A stretch of 64,000 nucleotides of DNA from Anaerorhabdus furcosa. GTDB lineage: Bacteria; Bacillota_I; Bacilli_A; Erysipelotrichales; Erysipelotrichaceae. The notes below the pieces were generated by a model that did not search any database, was not told where the DNA came from, and was given only the letters and a program-made list of their open reading frames with translations. The translations under genes and the position numbers were made by a program. Of this stretch, positions 34,326-43,066 are shown in pieces (positions within the stretch are counted from its first letter, which is position 1; the number at the start of each line of letters is the position of its first letter). Location: contig NZ_FUWY01000004.1 in the NCBI RefSeq assembly GCF_900167375.1, forward strand, positions 62,001 through 126,000, in the 5' to 3' direction.

Positions 34326-35435
34326 ATGACAAAATCAAAAGTATATTTCACAGATTTCAAAGCTAATGTTGGCGATAGTCACTTAATGAAGCTAGCACGC
34401 CTTGTTAAACAAGCAGGTATTGAAACAATTGACATGAAGGACAAATATGTTGCGATTAAGATTCACTTTGGAGAACCTGGTAATCTTGCATTCCTTCGCC
34501 CTAATTACGCAAAAACAATCGTAGATATCATCAAAGATAATGGTGGTAAACCTTACCTTACAGATTGCAATACACTTTATGTAGGAGGAAGAAAGAACGC
34601 ACTTGATCATATTGAAAGTGCTTATACAAATGGATATAGTCCATTTAGTACTGGATGTCATATTTTAATCGGTGATGGATTAAAAGGAGCTGATGAATCC
34701 ATTATTCCAATTAATCAAGAATGTGTAAAAGAAGCTAAAATTGGACGTGCTGTTATGGATAGCGATATCTTTATCTCACTAACTCACTTCAAAGGACATG
34801 AATCTACTGGTTTTGGAGGAGCATTGAAGAATATTGGTATGGGATGTGGTTCTCGTGCTGGTAAATTTGAAATGCATAGTAATGGAAAACCGGTAGTTGA
34901 TGAAGAGGTATGTAAATCATGTGGTATGTGTATTAAACAATGTGCTCATGATGCCCTACACTTCAACGAAAACAAAAAAGCACACATCGATGTAAACAAA
35001 TGTGCAGGATGTGGACGTTGTATTGGTGCATGTGGATTTGATGCCATCTCAACAATGGATTGGGAAGCAAATGATATTCTAAACAAGAAGATTGCTGAAT
35101 ACACACTTGCTGTAGTAGACAACAAACCATGTTTCCACATTAGTATTGTATGTGATGTTTCACCATGTTGTGATTGTCACTCTGAGAATGATATTCCTAT
35201 TATTGCTGATGTTGGTATGTTTGCATCATTTGATCCAGTAGCACTAGATCAAGCATGTGCAGATGCATGTTTAAAATCACCTATCATTGATGGTAGTGTT
35301 CTCTCTCATAAAGAACATCACCACCATGATCCATTCAAAGATACTCATCCTGATACAAATTGGGAAGTATGTGTTGAACATGCTGAAAAAATTGGATTGG
35401 GTACTAGAGAATACGAAATCGTTGTGGTTAAATAA
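34326..35435 (+). CDS. DUF362 family iron-sulfur protein with two 4Fe-4S ferredoxin motifs
   Basis: A 369-residue protein: an N-terminal DUF362 domain (residues 1-185, with SLTHFKGHESTGFGGALKN) followed by a ferredoxin insert carrying CKSCGMCIKQC and CAGCGRCIGAC (about residues 196-240). DUF362 then continues with CDVSPCCDCH and a His-rich stretch (KEHHHHDPF). Such proteins are common in strict anaerobes and are presumed electron carriers or oxidoreductases, but no reaction is established. It is upstream of the HIT gene by 9 bases. Two 4Fe-4S clusters fit with the SUF operon and PFOR in the same window. Confidence 0.87.
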   Translation: MTKSKVYFTDFKANVGDSHLMKLARLVKQAGIETIDMKDKYVAIKIHFGEPGNLAFLRPNYAKTIVDIIKDNGGKPYLTDCNTLYVGGRKNALDHIESAYTNGYSPFSTGCHILIGDGLKGADESIIPINQECVKEAKIGRAVMDSDIFISLTHFKGHESTGFGGALKNIGMGCGSRAGKFEMHSNGKPVVDEEVCKSCGMCIKQCAHDALHFNENKKAHIDVNKCAGCGRCIGACGFDAISTMDWEANDILNKKIAEYTLAVVDNKPCFHISIVCDVSPCCDCHSENDIPIIADVGMFASFDPVALDQACADACLKSPIIDGSVLSHKEHHHHDPFKDTHPDTNWEVCVEHAEKIGLGTREYEIVVVK

Positions 35436-35444
35436 GGAGACTTT

Positions 35445-35840
35445 ATGTGTATATTTTGTAAAATTATTGAAGGTGAATTACCTTCATCTAAAGTATATGA
35501 GGATGAACACATTGTTGCTATTTTAGACATTGCACAAGTTACATATGGACATACTTTGGTTATTCCTAAAAAACATTGCAGTGATATCCTAGATGCTGAT
35601 GAAGAAACAATGATTCATATCGCTAAAGTATTACCTAAATTAACAAATCAAATTGTTTGTAATTGCAAAGCTTGTGGATCGCATATCATTAGCAATCAAG
35701 GTGCTATTTCAGGGCAAACAGTTGACCATCTACACTTTCACATCATTCCTCGCTATAGCGAAGACGATGCCATCATTGTTAAATTCAATGAAACTGAAAA
35801 ACCTGAATTAAGTGAAGTATTAAAAACAATTCAAGGATAA
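35445..35840 (+). CDS. HIT-family nucleotide hydrolase (HinT-like)
   Basis: A 131-residue histidine-triad protein. The catalytic motif HLHFHIIPRY (His-x-His-x-His, about residues 98-107) and the N-terminal CIFCKIIEGELPSSKVYED are intact. HinT-type enzymes hydrolyse adenosine phosphoramidates and aminoacyl-adenylates. The usual second zinc ligand context is present (FCKI and later His residues). Co-transcribed with the DUF362 gene and terminated by the hairpin right after the stop. Confidence 0.92.
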   Translation: MCIFCKIIEGELPSSKVYEDEHIVAILDIAQVTYGHTLVIPKKHCSDILDADEETMIHIAKVLPKLTNQIVCNCKACGSHIISNQGAISGQTVDHLHFHIIPRYSEDDAIIVKFNETEKPELSEVLKTIQG

Positions 35841-35878
35841 TAAAATGGAGTATCTCAAATGAGATGCTCCATTTTTCT
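35841..35878. terminator. Bidirectional terminator between the HIT gene and the ABC transporter
   Basis: A 12-bp stem with one G-T position (35845-35856 with 35861-35872), loop AAAT, flanked by AAAA on one side and TTTTT on the other. It serves the two convergent units. Confidence 0.85.
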
Positions 35879-35888
35879 AATCATTGAT

Positions 35889-36569
35889 CTATCCAATATC
35901 AATTAATTTACCTTCTTGTAAAAAGACACGATAATCTGATAATTTAGAAACTTCATTGCTATGTGTTACAACAATAACTGTTTTATTAAACTTTTCAGTT
36001 AACATTCTAAAGATTTGAATAATTTCTCTCTCTGTTGCAGTATCCAAGTTTCCTGTTGGCTCATCCGCAAAGATTAAGTCTACGTTTGCCGCAAGTGCCC
36101 TAGCAATTGCGATACGTTGTTGTTCACCACCAGATAAATGAGTAACAAGTCGATTTGCTTTGGATTTGGTAATCCCAAACTTTTCAAGTAATGCATAACC
36201 AACTTCCTTTTGATTCTCTGGAATTTCATTATCTGTTTCAGCCATTGCTAGTTCAATATTCTCAATTCCTGTTAAATATTGAACTAAATTATATGCTTGA
36301 AAAACTACACCTATTTTATTTCTACGATACTTATATAATCCAATTTCTTTCAAATCCTTATTTTGAAAATAAATTGTCCCACTCTCTTGTGTATCGAGTC
36401 CAGCAAGAATACTAAGTAATGTTGTTTTTCCACTACCTGAGGGTCCTAAAATTGTATAGAACTTCCCTTCTTTAAACTCATAACTTAAATCAGTTAATAT
36501 TTCTCTTCTAAATCCACCATCAACATAGCCATAATTGATATGTTCAATTTTTAATATTGTGTTCATCAT
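35889..36569 (-). CDS. ABC transporter ATP-binding protein (MacB/LolD type)
   Basis: A 226-residue ATPase: Walker A GPSGSGKTTLL (about residue 43), Q-loop VVFQAYNLVQ, signature LSGGEQQRIAIARALA, Walker B LIFADEPTGNLD, and switch His in VVTHSNE. These sequence features place it with the MacB/LolD/FtsE group whose partners are FtsX-like permeases. The second of two adjacent ATGs (36566) has the better spacing from AGGAGG. It follows the permease gene by 6 bases and is transcribed from the same BlaI-boxed promoter. Confidence 0.92.
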   Translation of the reverse strand: MMNTILKIEHINYGYVDGGFRREILTDLSYEFKEGKFYTILGPSGSGKTTLLSILAGLDTQESGTIYFQNKDLKEIGLYKYRRNKIGVVFQAYNLVQYLTGIENIELAMAETDNEIPENQKEVGYALLEKFGITKSKANRLVTHLSGGEQQRIAIARALAANVDLIFADEPTGNLDTATEREIIQIFRMLTEKFNKTVIVVTHSNEVSKLSDYRVFLQEGKLIDIG

Positions 36570-36575
36570 TACCTC

Positions 36576-38138
36576 CTATGAAAGCATAATTCGCTTCGGG
36601 CTAAGCTTCATAATCATATAAGTTGGTACAAGAATACTAATAAACACGATACCTATTCCAAACAAATATATTTGTAGTATTAGTATTGGATTAATTATAA
36701 CTTTGTATCGACTTAGCATATCTTCTTGCGTTATCTCGGTGAAGTATTCTTTATAACCAACCCAATTTGGTTTAAAATTCTCTTCTTGTACAATTTCAGG
36801 TTCAATTGCAACTTGATTTTCCAAGACTTGTTGACCCACTTTTCCAGCTACCATGCTTCCAGTAACCACCGCACAAGTAAAGGATACAAGCAAAATTATC
36901 AATAGTTCAACGAAGAACTGCAATACAATTTTTATACGGCTTACACCTAATGATAAGAGAACACCAATCTCAAATTCACGTGACTTTAATGTAAGTGCTG
37001 TGATGAGTGTAATAATAAATATTGCAGTTATTGAAATAATCAATAAGATAACATCTGCAAAATAAGTTAAGTTATCTAGCGGTCTTGAAAATTGATCAAA
37101 CTGTTTATTATTAGCATCGAAATAAATATATTCTGTTTCAATATTTTTATAATCATCCATAAAACTCTCAATTTTTAAAGGATCGTCTAATAAGATGTTT
37201 ACCTTACTCGTATTCAACATTTGTTGCTTTATATCTTCAAGTGGAATTTCATTTACATTAGTGCCCATCCCACTATTTCCGTATTGATTAAATAATTCAT
37301 ACTGCACTAATTCTCCTTCGATTAGAGTTATTAGTGGTACATAAACATTATTTTTAGGATTTTCACTCCCTGTTATATAGGCAATACGTACACTTGTCAT
37401 ATCGACTTCTTCAATGGTCGTATAGATTCCAATAATTTCAAATTCTCTGTTTAAATCATCTCGCTTTAGTCCATTTAACTCCATGCTTTGAATGATTTCT
37501 TCTGTTCCTGCTCGAAACGAAATTTTATCACCTAAAGTAAATCCATTGATGTCAGCAACATCTTTTGAAATTACAGCTACAAGATTTGCATTCTCAATAT
37601 CATTTTGATTAAAAAATCTACCTTCTACCAGTGTACATGTACCATCATGAAACTCAATCATTTCTGGGTACAAATTACCGATCAACATAAAATTTGGTTG
37701 AAGGTAACTATTTTCTATTGAGGCACCATTGGGATTAAAAGAATCTTCTCTAAATTCTTCATTTCCAATTAATACGCTATCAAATCCCAAGGAGAATGTT
37801 TGTCTTGAAGACAAATAATTAGCTGCTTTGATTCTTTTATCCTTTAATACATCCTTCACTGTATCAATACCAATTACTGGTGAATTTTCATAGGCAGCAT
37901 TTTTTTCCTCTTCTGATTCTAAACTATCTATATATGCTGAGTGTTTCTGATAATCGACATTTAAGTTTACCACTGCTTTCATACTAAGACGTGTCATCGT
38001 TTTAGCATTTGACGCTGCTTGTGTAATACCTAATCCAATTAATACAAGATTTCCTATTGCAAAAAAAGTTAATCCTAATAAGATTGATTTGGATAGTTTT
38101 CTAGTAACATACAACCATGCTCTTCTAATATAGTTCAT
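36576..38138 (-). CDS. FtsX-like/MacB-type ABC transporter permease
   Basis: A 520-residue permease: one N-terminal helix (about residues 18-40), a large extracellular MacB-type periplasmic-core domain (about residues 45-345), and three C-terminal helices (about 350-385, 400-432, 485-515) with the FtsX segment SREFEIGVLLSLGVSRIKIVLQF split around ISLGVSR. MacB-type pumps do mechanotransmission rather than classical transport. Firmicute versions commonly handle antimicrobial peptides, lantibiotics or lipoprotein cargo. The substrate is unknown here. The -35 box overlaps a BlaI-type operator, linking it to the M56 system. Confidence 0.88.
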   Translation of the reverse strand: MNYIRRAWLYVTRKLSKSILLGLTFFAIGNLVLIGLGITQAASNAKTMTRLSMKAVVNLNVDYQKHSAYIDSLESEEEKNAAYENSPVIGIDTVKDVLKDKRIKAANYLSSRQTFSLGFDSVLIGNEEFREDSFNPNGASIENSYLQPNFMLIGNLYPEMIEFHDGTCTLVEGRFFNQNDIENANLVAVISKDVADINGFTLGDKISFRAGTEEIIQSMELNGLKRDDLNREFEIIGIYTTIEEVDMTSVRIAYITGSENPKNNVYVPLITLIEGELVQYELFNQYGNSGMGTNVNEIPLEDIKQQMLNTSKVNILLDDPLKIESFMDDYKNIETEYIYFDANNKQFDQFSRPLDNLTYFADVILLIISITAIFIITLITALTLKSREFEIGVLLSLGVSRIKIVLQFFVELLIILLVSFTCAVVTGSMVAGKVGQQVLENQVAIEPEIVQEENFKPNWVGYKEYFTEITQEDMLSRYKVIINPILILQIYLFGIGIVFISILVPTYMIMKLSPKRIMLS

Positions 38139-38182
38139 AGTTTATTTCCTTTCCAGTACCTTAGTCTATTAGTGTCGACTCA

Positions 38183-38211
38183 ATCATATATCACCGCTCT
38201 ACATTTGTCAA
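38183..38211 (-). promoter_or_regulatory. Promoter of the ABC transporter with a BlaI-type box
   Basis: Minus-strand TTGACA (38206-38211), 17-bp spacer, TATGAT (38183-38188). The plus-strand sequence TCTACATTTGTCAA (38198-38211) overlaps the -35 and matches each of the two boxes at the blaI promoter in 13 of 14 positions. Confidence 0.75.
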
Positions 38212-38220
38212 CTTAGCGAA

Positions 38221-38245
38221 TAAAAAAAAGGAGATTCATCTCCTT
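38221..38245 (-). terminator. Terminator of the flippase-GT/RecX-yhaM-PHP operon
   Basis: AAGGAGA (38228-38234) pairs with TCTCCTT (38239-38245). Eight T follow on the minus strand. Confidence 0.82.
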
Positions 38246-38987
38246 AAATCTTATACTCATCCCCTGTGATACTACAATTTGGATTATCAACGCAAACTCT
38301 TCTAGCAAATTCTGGTGAAATTTCTTGTTCAAGTATTTCATAAATATCATCCAAACGATTGATACGCATTCCAATATATCCGTGCGCATCACTTGCGATG
38401 ACATCACAATAACCTTCTTTCACCATACGCCATGCAACATCTTGTACATGGGGAGCCTCACCATTCTTGATTAGACTTGTACGATTTACTTGAAAGAAAC
38501 AGCCCATTTCTCTCCATCGCTTCAATGTAGTAAAATCTTTTTGGACACTTTCATATCGTTCAGGATGCGCTACAATAACACGATATCCTTCATCAAGTAA
38601 AAGTTGTAGGTAATATTCTTCACTATGACTTGTTTTACCACCATAGTACCAAGGCAATTCTGCTAGAACTCGATTTGTTTTATTTAGGGTAACTACTTTA
38701 TGCTCTTTGATCCATTCAATTGAGTCATCTGTTGCCTGAAATTCAGAGCCTAGATAAAGTTCAATTGGATAATTACATTCTTCTATTTTAGCTTTCAAAA
38801 CCTCAAAATTCTTACTTAAGTATTCTAATGTATTTCGTTGGTACCGATGCCCAGGAATTGAATGAGGCGTACATAGAATCTTTGTCATCCCATGCTTAAC
38901 TGCCACATCAATCATGCGTAGAGAGTCCTCTATGCATTGTGCTCCATCATCAACACCAAATACTACATGGCAATGAGTATCAATCAT
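38244..38987 (-). CDS. PHP-type protein-tyrosine phosphatase (CpsB/YwqE-like)
   Basis: A 247-residue manganese-dependent PHP phosphatase. Motifs in order are MIDTHCHVVFGVDDGA (metal-binding HxH), LCTPHSIPGH, IVAHPERYE and IASDAHG (about residue 195). CpsB-type enzymes dephosphorylate bacterial tyrosine kinases that control capsule export. No tyrosine kinase gene is in the window. A longer open frame (from 39023) was rejected because it runs back through yhaM. The chosen ATG overlaps the yhaM stop by 8 bases and has only a weak ribosome site, so it relies on translational coupling. Confidence 0.87.
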   Translation of the reverse strand: MIDTHCHVVFGVDDGAQCIEDSLRMIDVAVKHGMTKILCTPHSIPGHRYQRNTLEYLSKNFEVLKAKIEECNYPIELYLGSEFQATDDSIEWIKEHKVVTLNKTNRVLAELPWYYGGKTSHSEEYYLQLLLDEGYRVIVAHPERYESVQKDFTTLKRWREMGCFFQVNRTSLIKNGEAPHVQDVAWRMVKEGYCDVIASDAHGYIGMRINRLDDIYEILEQEISPEFARRVCVDNPNCSITGDEYKI

Positions 38988-39921
38988 TTTTCGGCTTATA
39001 GAACGCACGATTTTCCATTGCAAAGATTCGTTGCGTAAACTCTCCTGGTGTAATTGATTCTAAAGCTGATTCTAATGTATTAAGACGAGCATCCAAGTTA
39101 TCAATAAAACTAAGTACTTCTGCTTCTTGAACTAAAGGAACAACTGGTGATCCATATTCAAGTTGCCCATGATGTGATAAGACACAATGACGAAGCAATA
39201 TTGCTTCTTCACTATCACCAATATTTAACTCATCAGCAATTTGCATTAATCGACCATGCAATATTGAAATGTGTCCAGTTAATTTTCCCTCAAGCGTATA
39301 TTCTGTTGTGATTGGTCCTGATAATTCAATCATTTTACCCAAGTCATGTGCAAGAACACCTGATACTAATAAATCACGATTAAGTTGAGGATATAGTTCA
39401 CACAAAGCATTCGCTAACTTCACCATACCAACTACATGGGTTGCAAGACCACCTAGAAAACTATGATGATTCTTACTTGCTGCTGGATACTCATAAAATG
39501 CTTCTCCAGCCATTTCATACAGTCCATTAATTAGAGCTTGATAATTTTTATTTTGAATCGATGCAATTGTAGATGTAATTGCCTCTTTTAAATCATCTTT
39601 GCTTACCTTTGAAGCAATAACATATTCACTTAAATCTATTTCATTTTGATTCATTGGCTCAATTTTATGAATACGTAATTGAAGTGAGTTATTATATTTT
39701 AATACCTCACAAGAAATTTTTTCCACTTGTCCAATTGCAATTGCAGCTTCTTGCTCTGGTTTGATGTCCCATATCTTTCCATCAATTGTTCCTGTTTTAT
39801 CCTGTAAGATAACAGAAGCATAAGGAGCACCTTTTTGTGTAATCCCCTTTGTAATACTTTTGATTAACAAAGGTAATTCAAGACTCTCCTTCTCTTGAAA
39901 ATCACTAATATATTTATTCAT
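38980..39921 (-). CDS. yhaM: 3'-5' exoribonuclease YhaM
   Basis: A 313-residue protein with an N-terminal OB-fold nucleic-acid-binding domain (residues 15-90, with KGAPYASVILQDKTGTIDGKIW) and a C-terminal HD phosphohydrolase domain. HD landmarks are HHSFLGGLATHVVGM, SGVLAHDLGK, and LRHCVLSHHG. YhaM trims RNA 3' ends in firmicutes. The start codon and GGAGTGGAAAG ribosome site lie inside the end of the upstream glycosyltransferase-RecX gene (8-base overlap). Length and domain order match the family. Confidence 0.93.
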   Translation of the reverse strand: MNKYISDFQEKESLELPLLIKSITKGITQKGAPYASVILQDKTGTIDGKIWDIKPEQEAAIAIGQVEKISCEVLKYNNSLQLRIHKIEPMNQNEIDLSEYVIASKVSKDDLKEAITSTIASIQNKNYQALINGLYEMAGEAFYEYPAASKNHHSFLGGLATHVVGMVKLANALCELYPQLNRDLLVSGVLAHDLGKMIELSGPITTEYTLEGKLTGHISILHGRLMQIADELNIGDSEEAILLRHCVLSHHGQLEYGSPVVPLVQEAEVLSFIDNLDARLNTLESALESITPGEFTQRIFAMENRAFYKPKND

Positions 39922-41899
39922 CTTTCCACTCCATTTCATCTAATATGACATAGATATCTTCCATATCATAACCCATCGCTGCACAATATCGAAAGACTGT
40001 ATTTCTCAGTTTAAACCCACTGTACTTTCTTTCATATCTTTTTTTTGCTTTATTTGCTACTTTTCTTAGATTATCAATCTCTGATCTTTCATCATCAACA
40101 AAATTTAAATTGTTCATAACTTGATCAATAATTGATTCACTGAAGCCTTGAATAATCAATTTTTGACGGAGTATTTTCTTCTTCATCTTCACTGATTTTT
40201 CTTTAATTGATGGTTTAACTTTTTCTGCCCATTTTATTGCATTAGTTAGTTCAGTATCATCATCTTCACTCATCACTTCTTCAATCATTTCAATAGGAAT
40301 GCCTTTTTTCTTCAAGTTACGTTGAATTTTATTTTCACCTGTTAAGGTTAACTTCATGGAATAAACAGCATTCTTTGCATATTTTAAATCATCAATAAAT
40401 CCATGTTCTTCCAACTTCTCAACTATTTTATTAATAATATCAATTTCTAATGTTGTATTTTGTGTTAACCAATCATAAATTTCCTTACGTGTTCGATCTT
40501 TTACTGCAATTTTTCTTATACAAGACTGATAGGCTTTTACACCCTCTTCTTCTTTTTGCAATTCTTCAATTTCTTCTTGAGATAATTTGAATCCTTTGCG
40601 GTACCCACTATTAAAATATCGATCTAAAGAAACAATAATTTTAATGCTTTCTGAACTTGGTGAATCCAAATAAATTTGTATGAAATCATTCTTTGGCTTA
40701 ATTTGTTCAATCACATACATTTGACTATAGTTAGCAATTGCAGACTCATAAACATGATAAATTTTACGATAAAACTCTTGTGAATCATATGGTTTTGCTT
40801 TTTCAATAGCATTGACTACCATTTGTTTTTTATGATCATCACTATCCGCTAAATATTCTTTTAGTTTTTCTGCTAATTCTTGTGGTGTTTTAAAATAGTA
40901 TCCTGTTTCATCTTCTACTACTAACTCTTCTAATACATTATCAGGACGTGCAAATAATGGAAGACCACTAGCCAAAGCTTCAATATAAGTCATTCCTTGT
41001 GTTTCCGTAATTGATGCTGAGACAAAGCAATTACTTGCATGGTAAAAACTTGGTATTTCAATTGCCGGTTTTTTTCCTGCAAACTTGACCATATCTTCTA
41101 ATGCTAATTCTTTTACTTTTTGTCTCAATATTTCATCATCAGGACCTGCACCAACAATTAATAACTTACATGGTAATCCCATTTTCTTTACAAAAGTAAA
41201 TCCATCAATCACAAAATCGATACTCTTCTCTTGCGCAACACGACCTACAAAGGTTACTAGTGTTTCGTTATCTTGTACTCCATATGTACTTCTAATTTCT
41301 TTGATTTTTTCTACACTTGTGCGCTTAGGATTAAAACGATCCAAATCCAGTCCTGTTGGCACCACATAAATTGTCTTCTTAATACCATATCGAAGTAACA
41401 TATCTTTTGTTTTTTGGCTTGGTGCAATCATTTCAGTACTTGAATCACCATACAATCGACTCAAACTTGCAACTGCTTTTTTCGCAAGCTTATCTACTGT
41501 ATCCGAATTAATGATATTGACATAATGTGTATAGTCTTCATAAGTTGTGTGGTATGTACTTACAAGTGGTAAACCTTGTAACTTCGCTACAATACGCGCA
41601 AAAATGCCCACACTGAACTCAGTATGTGCATGAACTAAATCAAGATTAATCTCTTTTATCTCATTGTATGCAGAGATATGAATAGGACTAGTTAAAACAT
41701 AGCCGTATAGTTTCTTTAATTCAATCCCTGATAAACGTAGAACATAAGGATCATCCTCTACAATCCCATTTTCTGGCTTAGTTGTAATTACATAAACCTT
41801 ATGACCATTCTTAACTAATTGTTCACGTAAAATATGAACACTTGATGCGACTCCATTAATCTCTGGAAGATATGTATCTGAAAACAATCCGATTCTCAT
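39914..41899 (-). CDS. Glycosyltransferase (GT4, glucosyl-diacylglycerol synthase-like) fused to RecX
   Basis: A 661-residue two-part protein. Residues 1-390 form a complete GT-B glycosyltransferase: MRIGLFSDTYLPEINGVASS, HAHTEFSVGIFAR, STYHTTYEDYTHYV, FVGRVAQEKSID and ETQGMTYIEALASGLP, closest in memory to monoglucosyl-diacylglycerol synthases. Residues 398-661 form a complete RecX: a beta start (IQIYLDS), YRKGFKLSQEEIEEL, then three-helix repeats with RTRKEIYDWL, GFIDDLKYAKNAVYSMK and IQRNLKKKGIPIEMIEEVM, ending AAMGYDMEDIYVILDEM. RecX modulates RecA filaments. No stop, frameshift or start lies between the parts. I do not know such a fusion as a standard architecture. Confidence 0.87.
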   Translation of the reverse strand: MRIGLFSDTYLPEINGVASSVHILREQLVKNGHKVYVITTKPENGIVEDDPYVLRLSGIELKKLYGYVLTSPIHISAYNEIKEINLDLVHAHTEFSVGIFARIVAKLQGLPLVSTYHTTYEDYTHYVNIINSDTVDKLAKKAVASLSRLYGDSSTEMIAPSQKTKDMLLRYGIKKTIYVVPTGLDLDRFNPKRTSVEKIKEIRSTYGVQDNETLVTFVGRVAQEKSIDFVIDGFTFVKKMGLPCKLLIVGAGPDDEILRQKVKELALEDMVKFAGKKPAIEIPSFYHASNCFVSASITETQGMTYIEALASGLPLFARPDNVLEELVVEDETGYYFKTPQELAEKLKEYLADSDDHKKQMVVNAIEKAKPYDSQEFYRKIYHVYESAIANYSQMYVIEQIKPKNDFIQIYLDSPSSESIKIIVSLDRYFNSGYRKGFKLSQEEIEELQKEEEGVKAYQSCIRKIAVKDRTRKEIYDWLTQNTTLEIDIINKIVEKLEEHGFIDDLKYAKNAVYSMKLTLTGENKIQRNLKKKGIPIEMIEEVMSEDDDTELTNAIKWAEKVKPSIKEKSVKMKKKILRQKLIIQGFSESIIDQVMNNLNFVDDERSEIDNLRKVANKAKKRYERKYSGFKLRNTVFRYCAAMGYDMEDIYVILDEMEWKDE

Positions 41900-41912
41900 T
41901 GAATAATACCCC

Positions 41913-42950
41913 CTAATCCACTAAATCTGGTTTTGCTTTAGCATAAATAAATGTTAAACCGCCTAAAATCATGACAAAGTAATAAGTGATAAATCGCCAT
42001 AGAATCATAATACTTGAAGCACCTACACTACCAAAGATGGTAGAGAACATAAGTATAAAGGTTGCCTCTGTACCACCACTTGCTCCTGGTATGGGTATAA
42101 AACAGTTGATCATTGAAACAAATGATGATAATGCAAGAATATCCAAAATTAGATTTGCATCAACTGGAATATTTAATGCCAACGCACAGAAGTAAGGAAT
42201 AATATAATAAACAAATAATCTTACGAAATTTGCTAGAATAACTAAAATAATTGTCTTTCGATGCCCTTTTAATTTCTTTGTTTCTGATGCAAACCGTTCC
42301 AATTGGATATCTAGATTCGCAAGTGCTTTTTCTCTATCTTTTACAATATGCAATTTAACTCCAATTAATATCCCTTTAGTACTTAACCAAGTATAAACTT
42401 TTGGAAATGTTACTAATGCCCATAGTCCAATAATGATTGCACCATTAATCATAAATCCTACAAGGACAAGCAGAAAGAATTGTGAGTAATGTGCATAAAA
42501 ATAAGTAAATCTTAATAGAATCAAGATAAAAACGGAAGCAACCATTGTCGATTGATAAATAATGAAATCCATCCACAAAATACTTGCAGAATCACTTACA
42601 CGAACTCCTTGTTTCTTAAAAATATAAATTTGCGCAAATTGACCACCTGAAGCACTTGGTGTTACACCATGAAAGAAGCTTGCTACAAACGCATTCACTA
42701 CACCTTGTGACAATTTATATTTTGGATTACTTAATAATGTTAACCTCTTTAGAATCCAACCAATAATAACTTGATACAGTATAGCCAAAGCAGGTATCAC
42801 AAGTAACCAACCTACATTTGCTCCTCTAATCATTGCTAAAATTTCTTGATAGTTGTCTTTTAAAGTAAGCCAAAGAACAAATCCTGTGAACCCTACTACT
42901 AAAGCTATATTAAAAGCGTAACTTTTTACTATTTTTTTCCATGTTTTCAT
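41913..42950 (-). CDS. Flippase-like integral membrane protein (lysylphosphatidylglycerol synthase TM/UPF0104 family)
   Basis: A 345-residue protein with eight or more membrane helices, matching the MprF N-terminal flippase-like family without a catalytic domain. Recognisable motifs are SGGQFAQIYIFKKQG (about residues 100-114), SASILWMDF and CFIPIPGASGGTEA (about 285-298). Next to two glycolipid-type glycosyltransferases it may translocate a glycolipid; this is inference. No ribosome site precedes the ATG, and the promoter -10 ends only 6 bases before it, so the mRNA may be leaderless. It starts the four-gene operon ending with the CpsB-like phosphatase. Confidence 0.87.
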   Translation of the reverse strand: MKTWKKIVKSYAFNIALVVGFTGFVLWLTLKDNYQEILAMIRGANVGWLLVIPALAILYQVIIGWILKRLTLLSNPKYKLSQGVVNAFVASFFHGVTPSASGGQFAQIYIFKKQGVRVSDSASILWMDFIIYQSTMVASVFILILLRFTYFYAHYSQFFLLVLVGFMINGAIIIGLWALVTFPKVYTWLSTKGILIGVKLHIVKDREKALANLDIQLERFASETKKLKGHRKTIILVILANFVRLFVYYIIPYFCALALNIPVDANLILDILALSSFVSMINCFIPIPGASGGTEATFILMFSTIFGSVGASSIMILWRFITYYFVMILGGLTFIYAKAKPDLVD

Positions 42951-42956
42951 GCGATT

Positions 42957-42985
42957 ATTATACCATTTGTACTAACCATAAACAA
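42957..42985 (-). promoter_or_regulatory. Promoter of the flippase operon
   Basis: Minus-strand TTGTTT (42980-42985), 17-bp spacer ending TGG (extended -10), TATAAT (42957-42962). Seven bases beyond the -10 is the A of the initiator ATG. Confidence 0.75.
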
Positions 42986-43035
42986 TGTTTCAGTTCTTTG
43001 TTAAGAGTTTCTTAAGAATTAATGGCTTATCGTAT

Positions 43036-43066
43036 ATAAAAAGGTATTGTCATTCAACAATACCTA
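43036..43066 (-). terminator. Terminator after the prepilin-like gene
   Basis: AGGTATTGT (43042-43050) pairs with ACAATACCT (43057-43065). T run on the minus strand. The hairpin starts at the stop codon of the prepilin gene. Confidence 0.82.
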
